From Methylobacterium jeotgali (GTDB lineage Bacteria > Pseudomonadota > Alphaproteobacteria > Rhizobiales > Beijerinckiaceae), in NCBI RefSeq assembly GCF_022179345.1, contig NZ_BPQR01000037.1:1-45535 (forward strand): 45,535 nucleotides of DNA, written 5' to 3'. A program made the translations under genes and the position numbers. The notes under the pieces are model-generated. The model did no database searches, was not told where the DNA came from, and saw only the letters and a list, made by a program, of their open reading frames with translations. Below, piece by piece: positions 1 through 6,663 of this stretch (its first letter is position 1; each line of letters opens with the position of its first letter).

Positions 1-18
1 GTTCGGACCGGTCCGAAC
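1..18. repeat. perfect 18-bp palindrome at window edge
   Basis: The first 18 bases equal their own reverse complement (GTTCGGACC followed by GGTCCGAAC). It lies 15 bp past the stop codon of the leftward FYDLN gene, so it may be part of that gene's terminator, but no U-tract is visible because the window begins here. A regulatory palindrome for the gene to the left is equally possible. Confidence 0.5.
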
Positions 19-33
19 CCCTCGGGCCGGGCT

Positions 34-447
34 TCAGTCCTCGTCGTCGTCCTCGACGTCGATGAGGTCGGAGGCGTCGTCCTCGTCGTCGTCCACCACG
101 AGGGTGTCGTCGTCGTCGCTGCTATCCTCGTCGTCACCGACATCGGCCACGTCGTCGCCGTCGCTGTCGCTGTCCGTGTCCTTCTCGGCCTCCTCGGCCT
201 CGACCTCGTCGAGGGAGACGAGCTCGGCGCCCTCGTTCTCGTTCTCGTCGTCGTCCGAGGCGGCCGGGCTGCTGTTGCTGCTGCTGCGGCTCACGATCGG
301 CGCGGACGCCTTCGAGAAGGGCGTGAGCACGTTCGTGGGCACGACCTCGCCGGAATAGGGCGAGACGACCGGATCGCGGTTGAGGTCGTAGAACTTCCGG
401 CCCGTGGTCGGGCAGATCCGTTTCACACCAAGTTCGGGACGGGACAC
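34..447 (-). CDS. TIGR02300 family protein (FYDLN acid domain)
   Basis: This 137-residue protein has the family signature at its N-terminus: a CPTTGRKFYDLN motif (residues 12-23) followed by DPVVSPYSGE. After about residue 55 it becomes an extremely acidic tail with long runs of Asp and Glu. The start is a GTG preceded by an AGGAGC ribosome site. The family is widespread in Alphaproteobacteria and its biochemical role is unknown; the N-terminal part resembles a small zinc-ribbon-like or adaptor fold, but only some of the cysteines are present here. It is a typical chromosomal gene, which supports placing the island boundary to its right, at the tRNA remnant. Confidence 0.93.
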   Translation of the reverse strand: MSRPELGVKRICPTTGRKFYDLNRDPVVSPYSGEVVPTNVLTPFSKASAPIVSRSSSNSSPAASDDDENENEGAELVSLDEVEAEEAEKDTDSDSDGDDVADVGDDEDSSDDDDTLVVDDDEDDASDLIDVEDDDED

Positions 448-646
448 TGGTCAGCTCCTGGCAGATCGTCTTGCCGGCACGGATGCCGAGAGCGCCCGTG
501 CCTTGTCAATGCATGTCGTCGAGACGGCGGCCCCTCCCCGCCGTGCGGCCTTCGCGGGCGCGGTACTCCACCGGGCGAAGGGCGGCGTCAACTGGGCCCC
601 GTCCGCCTCGGACGCCCCGGCCCGTCGGAGACGGCATCGGAGCGAA

Positions 647-716
647 TGGAGCGGGTACCGGGAATCGAACCCGGGTATTCAGCTTGGAAGGCTTGTTGAC
701 CACCTAACGCCCCCGC
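647..716 (-). tRNA. tRNA-Gly(UCC) 3' half, probable attachment-site remnant
   Basis: On the minus strand the 3' portion is textbook tRNA: anticodon loop CTTCCAA (UCC anticodon), a 5-bp T-stem CCGGG/CCCGG around TTCGATT, an acceptor 3' strand TACCCGC, discriminator T and encoded CCA at 649-647. The 5' portion (about 693-716) does not complete the fold. The acceptor strand GCGGGGG mispairs at position 6, U8 is missing, and only three bases of the 5' anticodon stem match. Known biology: P4-type integrases recombine into the 3' half of tRNA genes and leave such a half at the far junction. The integrase next door makes this the likely junction, with the crossover near 690. A degenerate pseudo-tRNA is the alternative. 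Nothing else is recognisable between 448 and 646. Confidence 0.7.
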
Positions 717-795
717 CGGGCGCCGGCCATCGGTCGTTAACCACCCATTGAATCCATTGAGGTTTTCCCGCCTTTCGGCCTACGCCGGGCTTGCG

Positions 796-833
796 GGGTC
801 TCTCGGGACCCGCGTTGTATCGGTGTTGTATCG
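796..833 (+). promoter_or_regulatory. hairpin and direct repeats before integrase
   Basis: Just upstream of the integrase start are a small inverted repeat (GGGTC at 796-800 with GACCC at 807-811) and two copies of GTTGTATCG (814-822 and 825-833), 11 bp apart. Spacing by about one helical turn suits a protein-binding site: an arm-type site for the integrase or an operator for its gene. No clear sigma-70 boxes were seen. Confidence 0.4.
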
Positions 834-845
834 CGGGGGACGGGA

Positions 846-2459
846 ATGGCGGCGGGGGCGACGACGAAGGCGAAGCGGGGCTACACCCGCGAGACGGTGA
901 AGCTTACGAAGGCCCACGTGACCCGGGCCGAGAGGCTGCTGCTCGACGGCAAGGTCCCTGGCCGGGGCATGGAATGGGGCGACACGGAGGAGCGCGGGCT
1001 GACGCTGCGCCTCACGCCCCAGGCCCTGACCTGGTACCTGCGCACCCGGACCGACACGGTGAAGTTGGGCGCCTACCACCTTCTCGACGTCACCCAGGCC
1101 CGGTTCGCCGCCGAGAAGGCCAAGGTCGGCCTGCGGCAGGGCGACAACATGAAGTTCGAGATGTCGGTCTTCCATAACATCATGGCGCGGACCGGCGGCG
1201 ACCTCGAAGTCGTCGGGGACGTCGCCTTCCCGGACCGCTCGGAGCCGCCGCCGGTGCCGAGCATGATCCGGCGCCGGAACGGGCCGTGGTTCTGGGAGGA
1301 CATGATCGAGGAGTTCCTCGACTACAAGGCGACCAAGGTCGAGGCGAGCTATCTTCCCAAGTACGCCAAGTACCTGCGGCACCCCGGCTACGCATGCTTG
1401 GAGGGAATGCTGGTCTGTACCATCACCGTCGAGAGGTTGCAGGAGATCAGGGACGAGATCATCGCCAACTATTCCCTTTCGACCGCCGCTCGGTGCGTGA
1501 ACCAGGCCAAGGACGCCTTCGATTGGGCCTGGCGGACGCACAGCGGCCGGAGCGGCCTGGCCAGGGCCGATGAGAAGTGGCCGATGTGGCGCGAGCAATG
1601 GCACGTCGAGTACAAGTCCGGGAAGCGCAAGCACACGCCGACGCTCACCGAGCTCGCCCGCACGCTCGCCCTGGCCGAGCGCCACCGCTCCCTCGGGCAG
1701 ACGGAGCACGGGACGTCGGCCGGCACGCTGGGCCTGCTTTGGTTCACGGTGCTGACGGGCCAGCGGACGGGCCAGGTCGCCAAGACGGAACTCGATCAGG
1801 TCGGCCACATCTCGCAGGACGCCGGCGTCCCGGGCGCCGATTGGGTCGCGGTGACGTGGCAGGGGCCGCAGATGAAGTCGAGGCGTCAGCACGTCCTGCC
1901 GCTGCCCCCTGCCGCCTGGCGGGAGCTCGAAGGCCTGCTCGCGCCCGCCCGCGCCAAGTCGAACCGTTGGCTGTTCCCGCCGAAGCGGGGGGCGGGGCAC
2001 GCGAGCGCCGGGTCTATGAACCAGGTCCTGTTCCGCCTCGCCGGCAAGCGCCACAAGAAGGCCGATCCCCAGCGCGTCTCCCCGGAGGTGCCCCTCCCGG
2101 ACCTGCTGACCGAGCACGGCATCCGCAAATGGACGTTGCATGACGTGCGGCGGTCGATCACCGAGTTCCTCGTGGACCGGAGGCTGGGCGGCGCCGCCTC
2201 GGCCATCCTCGACCACGAGATCGCGGGGGCGAAGGACCTGCGGGAGCAGACGGCCACGGTGACGCGGCTGCACTACGACACCGCGCAGCGGATCGCGCTC
2301 AAGGCCGAGGGCATGGCGCTCTGGTGCGACGCCCTGCTGGCCGAGGTCGAGCGGGAGCGGGCGCTGCTGGCCCTGCAGCCGTTGCCGGCGCCGCGGCCGC
2401 GCCCGAAGCGTAAGCCTGCCAAGCGCAACCCGGGCCGTCCCAGGAAGATCGCGGCCTAA
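846..2459 (+). CDS. tyrosine recombinase (P4-like site-specific integrase)
   Basis: This 537-residue protein has the catalytic set of tyrosine recombinases in order: Arg307 in TGQRTGQ, a basic position near 344-349 (MKSRRQH), the box-II motif HDVRR at 432-436, His457 in LDH, and the nucleophile Tyr477 in LHYDTAQR. The N-terminal 150 residues look like the arm-binding region of P4-type integrases, and residues 508-537 form a very basic tail. It should cut and join DNA at attachment sites to insert or excise the island. It starts at ATG 846 after GGGGGAC and lies 130 bp from the tRNA-Gly remnant, reading away from it. All catalytic residues are present, so it may be functional. It converges on the next gene, with the two stop codons overlapping. 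Confidence 0.93.
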   Translation: MAAGATTKAKRGYTRETVKLTKAHVTRAERLLLDGKVPGRGMEWGDTEERGLTLRLTPQALTWYLRTRTDTVKLGAYHLLDVTQARFAAEKAKVGLRQGDNMKFEMSVFHNIMARTGGDLEVVGDVAFPDRSEPPPVPSMIRRRNGPWFWEDMIEEFLDYKATKVEASYLPKYAKYLRHPGYACLEGMLVCTITVERLQEIRDEIIANYSLSTAARCVNQAKDAFDWAWRTHSGRSGLARADEKWPMWREQWHVEYKSGKRKHTPTLTELARTLALAERHRSLGQTEHGTSAGTLGLLWFTVLTGQRTGQVAKTELDQVGHISQDAGVPGADWVAVTWQGPQMKSRRQHVLPLPPAAWRELEGLLAPARAKSNRWLFPPKRGAGHASAGSMNQVLFRLAGKRHKKADPQRVSPEVPLPDLLTEHGIRKWTLHDVRRSITEFLVDRRLGGAASAILDHEIAGAKDLREQTATVTRLHYDTAQRIALKAEGMALWCDALLAEVERERALLALQPLPAPRPRPKRKPAKRNPGRPRKIAA

Positions 2460-2656
2460 CCGGCCAGCCGCCGCAGCCGGCGTCCGCGCCGGTCCCGGCC
2501 GAGCGCCCTCGCCAGGTCGGCCGGGCGCTCGGCCCGCACGAATCCCGGCCCGCCCCGGCGTGCGGCCGCCGTCTCCAGGTCCTCCGCCATCGCCCTCCGC
2601 AACGCGTCCCGCTCGTCCCCGGCGGCCGCGCCCGCGATGTCGTCCCAGCTTGGCAT
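2456..2656 (-). CDS. small hypothetical protein
   Basis: This 66-residue protein is unrecognised. It is rich in Arg, Ala and acidic residues and predicted mostly helical (MPSWDDIAGAAAGDERDALR at the start). The ATG is preceded by a good GGAGAGGG ribosome site, which is the main reason to accept it. Its stop overlaps the integrase stop in convergent orientation. It is divergent from the CPWC protein gene across a 65-bp gap. By position it could be an excisionase-like partner of the integrase, but no winged-helix or HTH motif is clear, so this is only a guess. Confidence 0.6.
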   Translation of the reverse strand: MPSWDDIAGAAAGDERDALRRAMAEDLETAAARRGGPGFVRAERPADLARALGRDRRGRRLRRLAG

Positions 2657-2684
2657 TGACCCTCTCCGCCTTGAGAACAGATAG
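2656..2684 (+). promoter_or_regulatory. candidate sigma-70 promoter for the CPWC gene
   Basis: TTGACC at 2656-2661 is followed after exactly 17 bp by AGATAG at 2679-2684, predicting transcription from about 2691, some 30 bases before the ATG at 2722. The -35 match is good and the -10 match is moderate. It overlaps the start codon of the divergent small gene. Confidence 0.35.
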
Positions 2685-2721
2685 GGAACGGACGGATCGG
2701 GTCAACGGAGGGGGGGACGGG

Positions 2722-3003
2722 ATGGAGGTGCCGCGGACGCTGGGGGCGTTCCCCAACCGGCGGGTCGTCATCGTCTGCCCCTGGTGCCCTCGGCGCCATG
2801 GCTCCTACGACACCGACAGGCTGATCGCGCGCCTCGGTCCCCGGGCGTCGCTGGAGGATGTCCTGGCCGCCCTCGTCGTCGGATGCCGGTGGCCGAAGGC
2901 GTGGCACGTCCGCGGGCCGTCGCAGTACGTCCCCTGGTGCCGGGCGAGGTTCGCCGACCTCGGGAGCCGGCGCCCTCCGGACCGCGACGTGCCCGCTCCG
3001 TAA
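2722..3003 (+). CDS. small protein with CPWC zinc-like motif
   Basis: This is a 93-residue product starting at ATG 2722 behind a strong purine-rich ribosome site (GGAGGGGGGGACGG). A CPWCPRRHGSY segment near residues 19-29 carries a CxxC plus His of the kind that binds zinc. Two further cysteines follow (GCRWP and PWCRARF) and could complete a zinc site. The function is unknown. A small metal-binding, possibly nucleic-acid-binding, accessory protein fits the island setting. A longer open frame extends upstream, but it overlaps the divergent gene and lacks a ribosome site, so the internal start is preferred. A strong terminator follows directly. Confidence 0.72.
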   Translation: MEVPRTLGAFPNRRVVIVCPWCPRRHGSYDTDRLIARLGPRASLEDVLAALVVGCRWPKAWHVRGPSQYVPWCRARFADLGSRRPPDRDVPAP

Positions 3004-3004
3004 C

Positions 3005-3039
3005 AATGTCATCCATCCCCGGCGCTGGATGACATTTTT
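3005..3039 (+). terminator. rho-independent terminator
   Basis: A perfect 11-bp stem (AATGTCATCCA at 3005-3015 with TGGATGACATT at 3026-3036) encloses a 10-base loop and runs into a T tract. It begins one base after the CPWC gene stop codon. Confidence 0.85.
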
Positions 3040-3242
3040 ACGGACGCCGCCTCCGCCCAGGCTTTCCGTTAACCCTGCCGCACGACCCCGCTTGACGGGT
3101 CGAATCTGGAGCTGCGATCCCTGGTCCCACACCGCGACCGAGAGGCGACCGTGAAACGCCGAATAGCCCCCAAACCGACGAGACCGACCATCCCGGGGGC
3201 GTGACGCCGCGCGCGCAGCCCCCCTTCGAGGAGGCTGCCTTC

Positions 3243-3833
3243 ATGACCAAGACCACGACTTCGACCGCCCGCGTGCTCCTGACCGCGGACCACCATTTCG
3301 GCCACGAGGCCGTGCTCAGGATGAGCGGCCGCCCGTTCGCCTCCATCGGCGAGCACGACGAGTACCTCGTCGAGGCCTGGAACGCCTCCGTCGGCCCGAA
3401 GGACGAGGTCTGGCACCTCGGCGACTTCGCCTACAAGTGCACCCAGGAGCACGCCGCGCGCGTGTTTTCCCGCCTCAACGGGGTCAAGCGGTTGGTGCAC
3501 GGCAATCACGAAAAGCGCGGCAAGACGCTGCCCTGGGCGTCGCAGCACGAGGGCTTCGTCGACACCGTCATTGAGGGGCGCCGCGCGTTCCTCTGCCATT
3601 ACGCCTTCCGGGCCTGGCCAGGGGCCTTCCGCGGCACGCTCCACTTCTACGGCCACACGCACGGCCTCTTGCCGGACACCCGGCAGTCCTGCGACGTCGG
3701 CGTGGACCGATGGCAGTACCGGCCGGCGTCGTTCCCCGAGATCCTGGCGCGGCTGGAGGCGACCGAGGCGCTGCCCGAGGAGGTCGCCCTCGGGCAGGCC
3801 CAGGATGCCGCCCGCGAGGCCGACGAGGCCTGA
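3243..3833 (+). CDS. metallophosphoesterase (calcineurin-like)
   Basis: This 196-residue enzyme has the calcineurin-like phosphoesterase motifs in order: DHHFGH (16-21), GD at 60-61 in HLGDF, GNHE (87-90), His119 in CHY, and GHTH (137-140). These are the ligands of a two-metal centre that hydrolyses phosphoesters; the substrate cannot be predicted. The length matches the short single-domain phosphoesterases often found on phages and mobile elements. The start at 3243 is chosen for its GAGGAGG ribosome site, although the frame opens 42 bases earlier. A perfect 18-bp terminator stem follows the stop. A truncated relative of the same C-terminus lies at 16336-16492. Confidence 0.9.
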   Translation: MTKTTTSTARVLLTADHHFGHEAVLRMSGRPFASIGEHDEYLVEAWNASVGPKDEVWHLGDFAYKCTQEHAARVFSRLNGVKRLVHGNHEKRGKTLPWASQHEGFVDTVIEGRRAFLCHYAFRAWPGAFRGTLHFYGHTHGLLPDTRQSCDVGVDRWQYRPASFPEILARLEATEALPEEVALGQAQDAAREADEA

Positions 3834-3876
3834 AACGAGAAGGGCCCCCGGCGGCGAACCGGGGGCCCTTCTCGTT
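3834..3876. terminator. 18-bp perfect hairpin, likely bidirectional terminator
   Basis: The arms at 3834-3851 and 3859-3876 pair perfectly over 18 bp around a 7-base loop. It starts immediately after the phosphoesterase stop and ends 4 bp before the stop of the converging leftward operon, so it can serve both. It lacks a long T tract on either side. Confidence 0.75.
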
Positions 3877-3880
3877 GTGG

Positions 3881-4204
3881 CTATCGGCGCGGGCCCGGCG
3901 GTCCCCTGAGTTCCTGCTCGATCTCGTACGCCGCCACCATCGCGTCGTCGGCGGCGTCATGCAGGCGGCCGGCCTCGGTCTCAAGGGCGTCCGCGTGATC
4001 CCGCAGGATCAGCGGCAGCGCCGCGATGGCCCAGGGCAGGATCTCCATCGCGCCGGTCCTCCACCGTGACACCGACCTCGGGTCGATGGTCTCGCGAGGC
4101 CCGTCCGGGTGATAGGCCCCCAGGGCCCGGGCGACAGCCTTCGCCCAGTTGTCGTCGCCCGTCAGGGCCTCGCCGGCACGGGCCAACATCTCGCGCGGGG
4201 TCAT
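3881..4204 (-). CDS. hypothetical protein, last gene of leftward operon
   Basis: This is a 107-residue unrecognised protein, predicted helical. It contains SVSRWRTG near residue 46, which looks like part of a helix-turn-helix, within a segment (NWAKAVARALG through RTG) resembling short Cro-like or transcription-associated proteins. A DNA-binding role is possible but weakly supported. The ATG at 4204 overlaps the upstream gene stop (ATGA), showing translational coupling. It is the last gene of the orphan cluster, ending at the shared hairpin. Confidence 0.7.
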   Translation of the reverse strand: MTPREMLARAGEALTGDDNWAKAVARALGAYHPDGPRETIDPRSVSRWRTGAMEILPWAIAALPLILRDHADALETEAGRLHDAADDAMVAAYEIEQELRGPPGPRR

Positions 4205-4503
4205 CAGAGCTTCTCCCTCCAGATCACGGTGCCGCGGTCGGCGTCGAGCCAGAAGAACAGCTCCCAAGGCTCGCCCTCGAAAACCTGGCCCCATGCCAGG
4301 ACGGCGCCGCTGACGAGAGTGGCCGCGAACTCGTCGCTGGGGCGGTCCTCGCGGTACCACGCCGGGCGGCGCTTGCCGGTCGAGGCGTGGACGTGGGCGA
4401 CGCGGCGGCGGGCCTCCTGGACGTCGATGACGTCGGAGAGGGCGTTGAGGACGGTCTCGGAGACCGAGTTGCGGTAGCGGGCGGGGATGGCGGAGACGAT
4501 CAT
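4204..4503 (-). CDS. hypothetical protein
   Basis: This is a 99-residue unrecognised protein with no membrane segment or clear motif. It has a central WYREDRPSDEF stretch and an aromatic C-terminal part (PWELFFWLDADRGTVIW), suggesting a small compact alpha/beta fold. The ATG is preceded by AAGGAG. It lies 12 bp after the previous gene in the leftward operon and overlaps the next one by 4 bp. Confidence 0.75.
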   Translation of the reverse strand: MIVSAIPARYRNSVSETVLNALSDVIDVQEARRRVAHVHASTGKRRPAWYREDRPSDEFAATLVSGAVLAWGQVFEGEPWELFFWLDADRGTVIWREKL

Positions 4504-4515
4504 GGGGGCGGCTCC

Positions 4516-4953
4516 TTAAATGCCCAGGCTGCGGGCGCGGACGACCTCGGGCTCAAGCTCGGCGAGGAACGCGAGGCCGAGCAGGTTGACGTAGTAGCCG
4601 GACCGGCGCGGCGGCTCCGGTTTGCGCCGGCCGGCCGAGGCGGTCGTCATCGGGGCGGTTTCGACAGTGAGGTAGACATCGCCGTCGGGGATGGCGTCGA
4701 AATGGTCGTCCAGGCAGGCCTGCTGCCAGACGATGCGGGCCTCGTCGTGCGACCGGGCCCAGACCTCCATGGCCAGGCTTTCGTGGACCGGCTCCTGCGT
4801 CCGAGGGTCGACGGGGCGACAGATGTGCGCCTCCGGCTCGCCAAGCACCAGGGCGAGGATCTGGGCGACGTTCTCGGACCGGGTCCGGGCGGGACCCGCT
4901 TCGTCCTCGCGGAGGGGGCGCCGCGGAGGCGCGGGACGGAGGAATGGGCGCAT
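4516..4953 (-). CDS. hypothetical protein
   Basis: This is a 145-residue unrecognised protein. Residues 25-100 look like a folded alpha/beta domain (ENVAQILALVLGEPEAHI, then MEVWARSHDEAR and GDVYLTVE). The N-terminus is basic and proline-rich. The start at 4953 is fixed by an AGGAGC site; the 16 bases just before the ATG (CAGGAGCATCCTC plus A) are nearly identical to those before the gene at 5414. Its leader is a copy of a repeated structured spacer (4954-5081). Confidence 0.75.
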   Translation of the reverse strand: MRPFLRPAPPRRPLREDEAGPARTRSENVAQILALVLGEPEAHICRPVDPRTQEPVHESLAMEVWARSHDEARIVWQQACLDDHFDAIPDGDVYLTVETAPMTTASAGRRKPEPPRRSGYYVNLLGLAFLAELEPEVVRARSLGI

Positions 4954-5081
4954 TGAGGATGCTCCTGTCGGTGGCGGGCGGCTCATGCCGGCCCGAGGGG
5001 GGAAGGAATCCGGCCCCCGGCTGGCCGCCCCCTGAGGCGGCCGGCGAGAGGCCGGGGCGGGTGCCCCGGCGGTTGGCTGGT
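4954..5081 (-). repeat. structured intergenic spacer, family 1, copy B
   Basis: This is a 128-base spacer in the leftward operon, homologous along its length to 5415-5536. It holds two strong hairpins: GCCGGGGC/GCCCCGGC (5051-5058 with 5063-5070, 4-base loop) and a 10-bp stem (5020-5029 with 5036-5045, 6-base loop). A weaker GCCGG/CCGGC pairing spans 4987-5014. It ends at the ribosome site of the downstream gene. Whether it acts as a regulatory RNA, an RNA-processing site or an inert repeat is unknown. Confidence 0.7.
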
Positions 5082-5414
5082 TCAGACGGCGTTCGGGTCG
5101 AAGGCGAGGATCGCGTCGCAGGACATGTCGCCCAGCCCTGCGTCGAGCATCCGCCACATGTCCGTGGCGGCGCCGTCGACAGCGGCCGCGTGATCGCGCA
5201 TCGCCTCGGCCCAAACGCCGGTCGTGACGTGGACGGCGACGACGGCGGCGTGCGCCTCGGCCACCAGGGCGTCGAGTTCCGCGCGGCGCGCCTTGACGGC
5301 GGCGGCGAGGTTCTGCGCACGGACGATGGCGGCGTCGCGGGCGTCGTAGGCCCGGGTCAGGGCCTGGCAGGTGACGACCGGAATGGCGGCGGCGACGGTG
5401 ACGAGGGCGTTCAT
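5082..5414 (-). CDS. hypothetical protein, helical
   Basis: This is a 110-residue, strongly alanine-rich helical protein. Residues 20-70 have heptad-like spacing (ARDAAIVRAQNLAAAVKARR) typical of a coiled coil or helical hairpin. The first residues (MNALVTVAAAIPVVTCQAL) could pass for a weak signal or anchor sequence, but no clear cleavage site is seen. The function is unknown. It is flanked on both sides by the homologous structured spacers and has the conserved CAGGAGCATCCTC leader. Confidence 0.72.
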   Translation of the reverse strand: MNALVTVAAAIPVVTCQALTRAYDARDAAIVRAQNLAAAVKARRAELDALVAEAHAAVVAVHVTTGVWAEAMRDHAAAVDGAATDMWRMLDAGLGDMSCDAILAFDPNAV

Positions 5415-5536
5415 CGAGGATGCTCCTGTGGTGGCGGGCGGCTCTGCCGGCCCTGGGGGAAGGACTGTCCGGCCCCCGGCGGGGCGCCCCGTGAGGCGAC
5501 CCGCGAGAGGCCGGGGCTGGTGCCCCGGCGGCGGCG
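5415..5536 (-). repeat. structured intergenic spacer, family 1, copy A
   Basis: This is a 122-base spacer homologous to 4954-5081. The 8-bp hairpin GCCGGGGC/GCCCCGGC recurs (5510-5517 with 5522-5529) with a different loop (TGGT against GGGT). The second stem recurs with a changed sequence (5479-5488 with 5495-5504, nine of ten pairs). The 6-base loop between those arms and the sequence next to the ribosome site are also retained. Keeping the stems while the sequence changes suggests structure matters, but clean compensatory changes are few. Confidence 0.7.
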
Positions 5537-5950
5537 TCAGATCTCGGCGAGGGCCGCCATGTCGACGCGGTACTCCTCGACGCGTTGGAGGAAGGCGAGC
5601 CGCTGGGCCTCGTCATCGGCGCGCTCCTGCTCGATGCGCTGGCGCTCCGCCTCGGCCTCGATGTGGGCGTAGGCGCCGCCGGCGGCCGCAGCCTCTTCGC
5701 GGGTGACGATGGCAACGGTCCGGCGGCGGGCGAGACGCTCCTCGACGGCGAGGTCGGGATGGGCTTCGAGGCGGGCGAGGAGTTCCTCGCGCGAGGTCCG
5801 GTACTTGCTGCCGTAGCGGGCGGCGCGGCCGGTCAGCGTCGAGCCGGACCAGGCCTCGGAGCCGTTGAGAACGGCGCGCTGGTAGGAGCCGCGGGCGCAC
5901 CCGTAGGCGGCGAGGACGGCGGCGGGGCTGATGTCGGTGTAAGCGCTCAT
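5537..5950 (-). CDS. hypothetical protein with C-terminal coiled coil
   Basis: This is a 137-residue unrecognised protein. The N-terminal half (SAYTDISPAAVLAAYGCARG, then SKYRTSREELLARLEAHP) is mixed. The C-terminal half from about residue 80 is a charged helix rich in Glu, Arg and Gln, likely a coiled coil. The ATG at 5950 is preceded by AAGGGGC; an upstream in-frame ATG at 6004 lacks a ribosome site. A candidate promoter sits just upstream, so it may head a sub-operon of five genes. Confidence 0.72.
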   Translation of the reverse strand: MSAYTDISPAAVLAAYGCARGSYQRAVLNGSEAWSGSTLTGRAARYGSKYRTSREELLARLEAHPDLAVEERLARRRTVAIVTREEAAAAGGAYAHIEAEAERQRIEQERADDEAQRLAFLQRVEEYRVDMAALAEI

Positions 5951-5994
5951 TAGGATGCCCCTTCTGATGGGAGGCTGTACCTGCCCATGACCGG

Positions 5995-6084
5995 AATATG
6001 CCATCGGTCATGGCGCAGCACAAGCATTATCAAGAAGAAATCGCGCATTCATCGAGTGTAACGCGCGATCAATACAGTGTAACG
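5995..6084 (-). promoter_or_regulatory. candidate internal promoter with 21-bp spaced repeats
   Basis: The 181-base gap 5951-6131 is visibly more A+T rich than its surroundings. On the minus strand TTGTGC (6023-6018) and CATATT (6000-5995) are 17 bp apart and would start transcription about 40 bases before the ATG at 5950. Upstream of it are two copies of GTGTAACG (6056-6063 and 6077-6084) exactly 21 bp apart, two helical turns, as expected for a regulator binding one DNA face. Confidence 0.4.
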
Positions 6085-6131
6085 GATTGTCAGAGGTCCG
6101 TTGGGGTTTCAGGCGGCCTCGCCGCGGCGGG

Positions 6132-6419
6132 TCAAGGCCACACCGCCAAGCTCATGTCTCGCTTCAACTCCGTCAGAGCGTCCCGCTCCAGATCTTCAAG
6201 CGGGCGGTTCGGGCAGGTGTCCTGCACCCCGACAATGCGGGCGTGCTTCTCGGCGAACCGGACGGGGCCGCACATGTAGGCGTCCTCAACCATGTCCTTG
6301 GCCTCCTTCAGCCCGACGCCGAGGGCGCGCCGGAGCCACTTGATGGCCTCGATCTTCGGGTGGGCGGTCTGCTCGGACGAGCGGATGGCGAGGCGGACGA
6401 TGGACTGCAGGTCAATCAC
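6132..6419 (-). CDS. small protein resembling ribosomal L7/L12 C-terminal domain
   Basis: This is a 95-residue protein whose residues 21-46 (KIEAIKWLRRALGVGLKEAK, then DMVED) match the hallmark helix-turn-helix of the ribosomal L7/L12 C-terminal domain (IK.VR..TGLGLKEAK.LVE). That surface in L7/L12 contacts translation GTPases. The rest is unlike L12: no hinge and no N-terminal dimer domain. Stand-alone L12-like domains occur in bacteria without a settled function. The start is GTG 6419 behind AAGGAGG, overlapping the previous gene by 8 bp. A link to translation is inference only. Confidence 0.75.
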   Translation of the reverse strand: MIDLQSIVRLAIRSSEQTAHPKIEAIKWLRRALGVGLKEAKDMVEDAYMCGPVRFAEKHARIVGVQDTCPNRPLEDLERDALTELKRDMSLAVWP

Positions 6420-6663
6420 GGGACGCCTCCTTGGCGGCGGTTGCGGAAGGGGTGGTGTCGTCGGCGACGCCGGCGGCGTTCCCGACGATGGCGAGGACGG
6501 CCCAGACGAAGACGAAGCCGGAGGCGAACAGGCTGGCGTGCCACGCCGCGCGGGCGAGGTCCCAGCCGGCGCCGGCCAGGACGAAGACGATGGCCACGAT
6601 GGCGGCCGCGCTGATGGAGACCCGCCCGGGGCCTCCGGCGATGAGGGCGAGGAAGGGGCGCAT
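6412..6663 (-). CDS. small membrane protein, two predicted TM helices
   Basis: This 83-residue protein has two hydrophobic segments, about residues 15-35 (ISAAAIVAIVFVLAGAGW) and 44-65 (ASLFASGFVFVWAVLAIVG), joined by a short loop, with an acidic polar C-terminus. It is probably an inner-membrane hairpin of unknown role. Its ATG overlaps the upstream stop (ATGA), so it is translationally coupled. It is the only clear membrane protein in the leftward operon. Confidence 0.75.
   Translation of the reverse strand: MRPFLALIAGGPGRVSISAAAIVAIVFVLAGAGWDLARAAWHASLFASGFVFVWAVLAIVGNAAGVADDTTPSATAAKEASRD

Noticed and set aside
62..358. Ser-rich plus-strand frame at the left edge
   Set aside because: It is the antisense of the poly-acidic tail of the FYDLN protein (GAC/GAG codons read as Ser/Leu).
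780..2771. Very long minus-strand open frame opposite the integrase
   Set aside because: Its product is Arg/Gly/Pro-rich with no motif, while the plus strand encodes a complete integrase; it is a high-G+C shadow frame.
4954..5536. Reading the repeated spacers as a CRISPR array or as rho-independent terminators
   Set aside because: There are only two long, diverged copies with genes between them and no spacer pattern; the hairpins have no T tracts and lie directly before ribosome sites.
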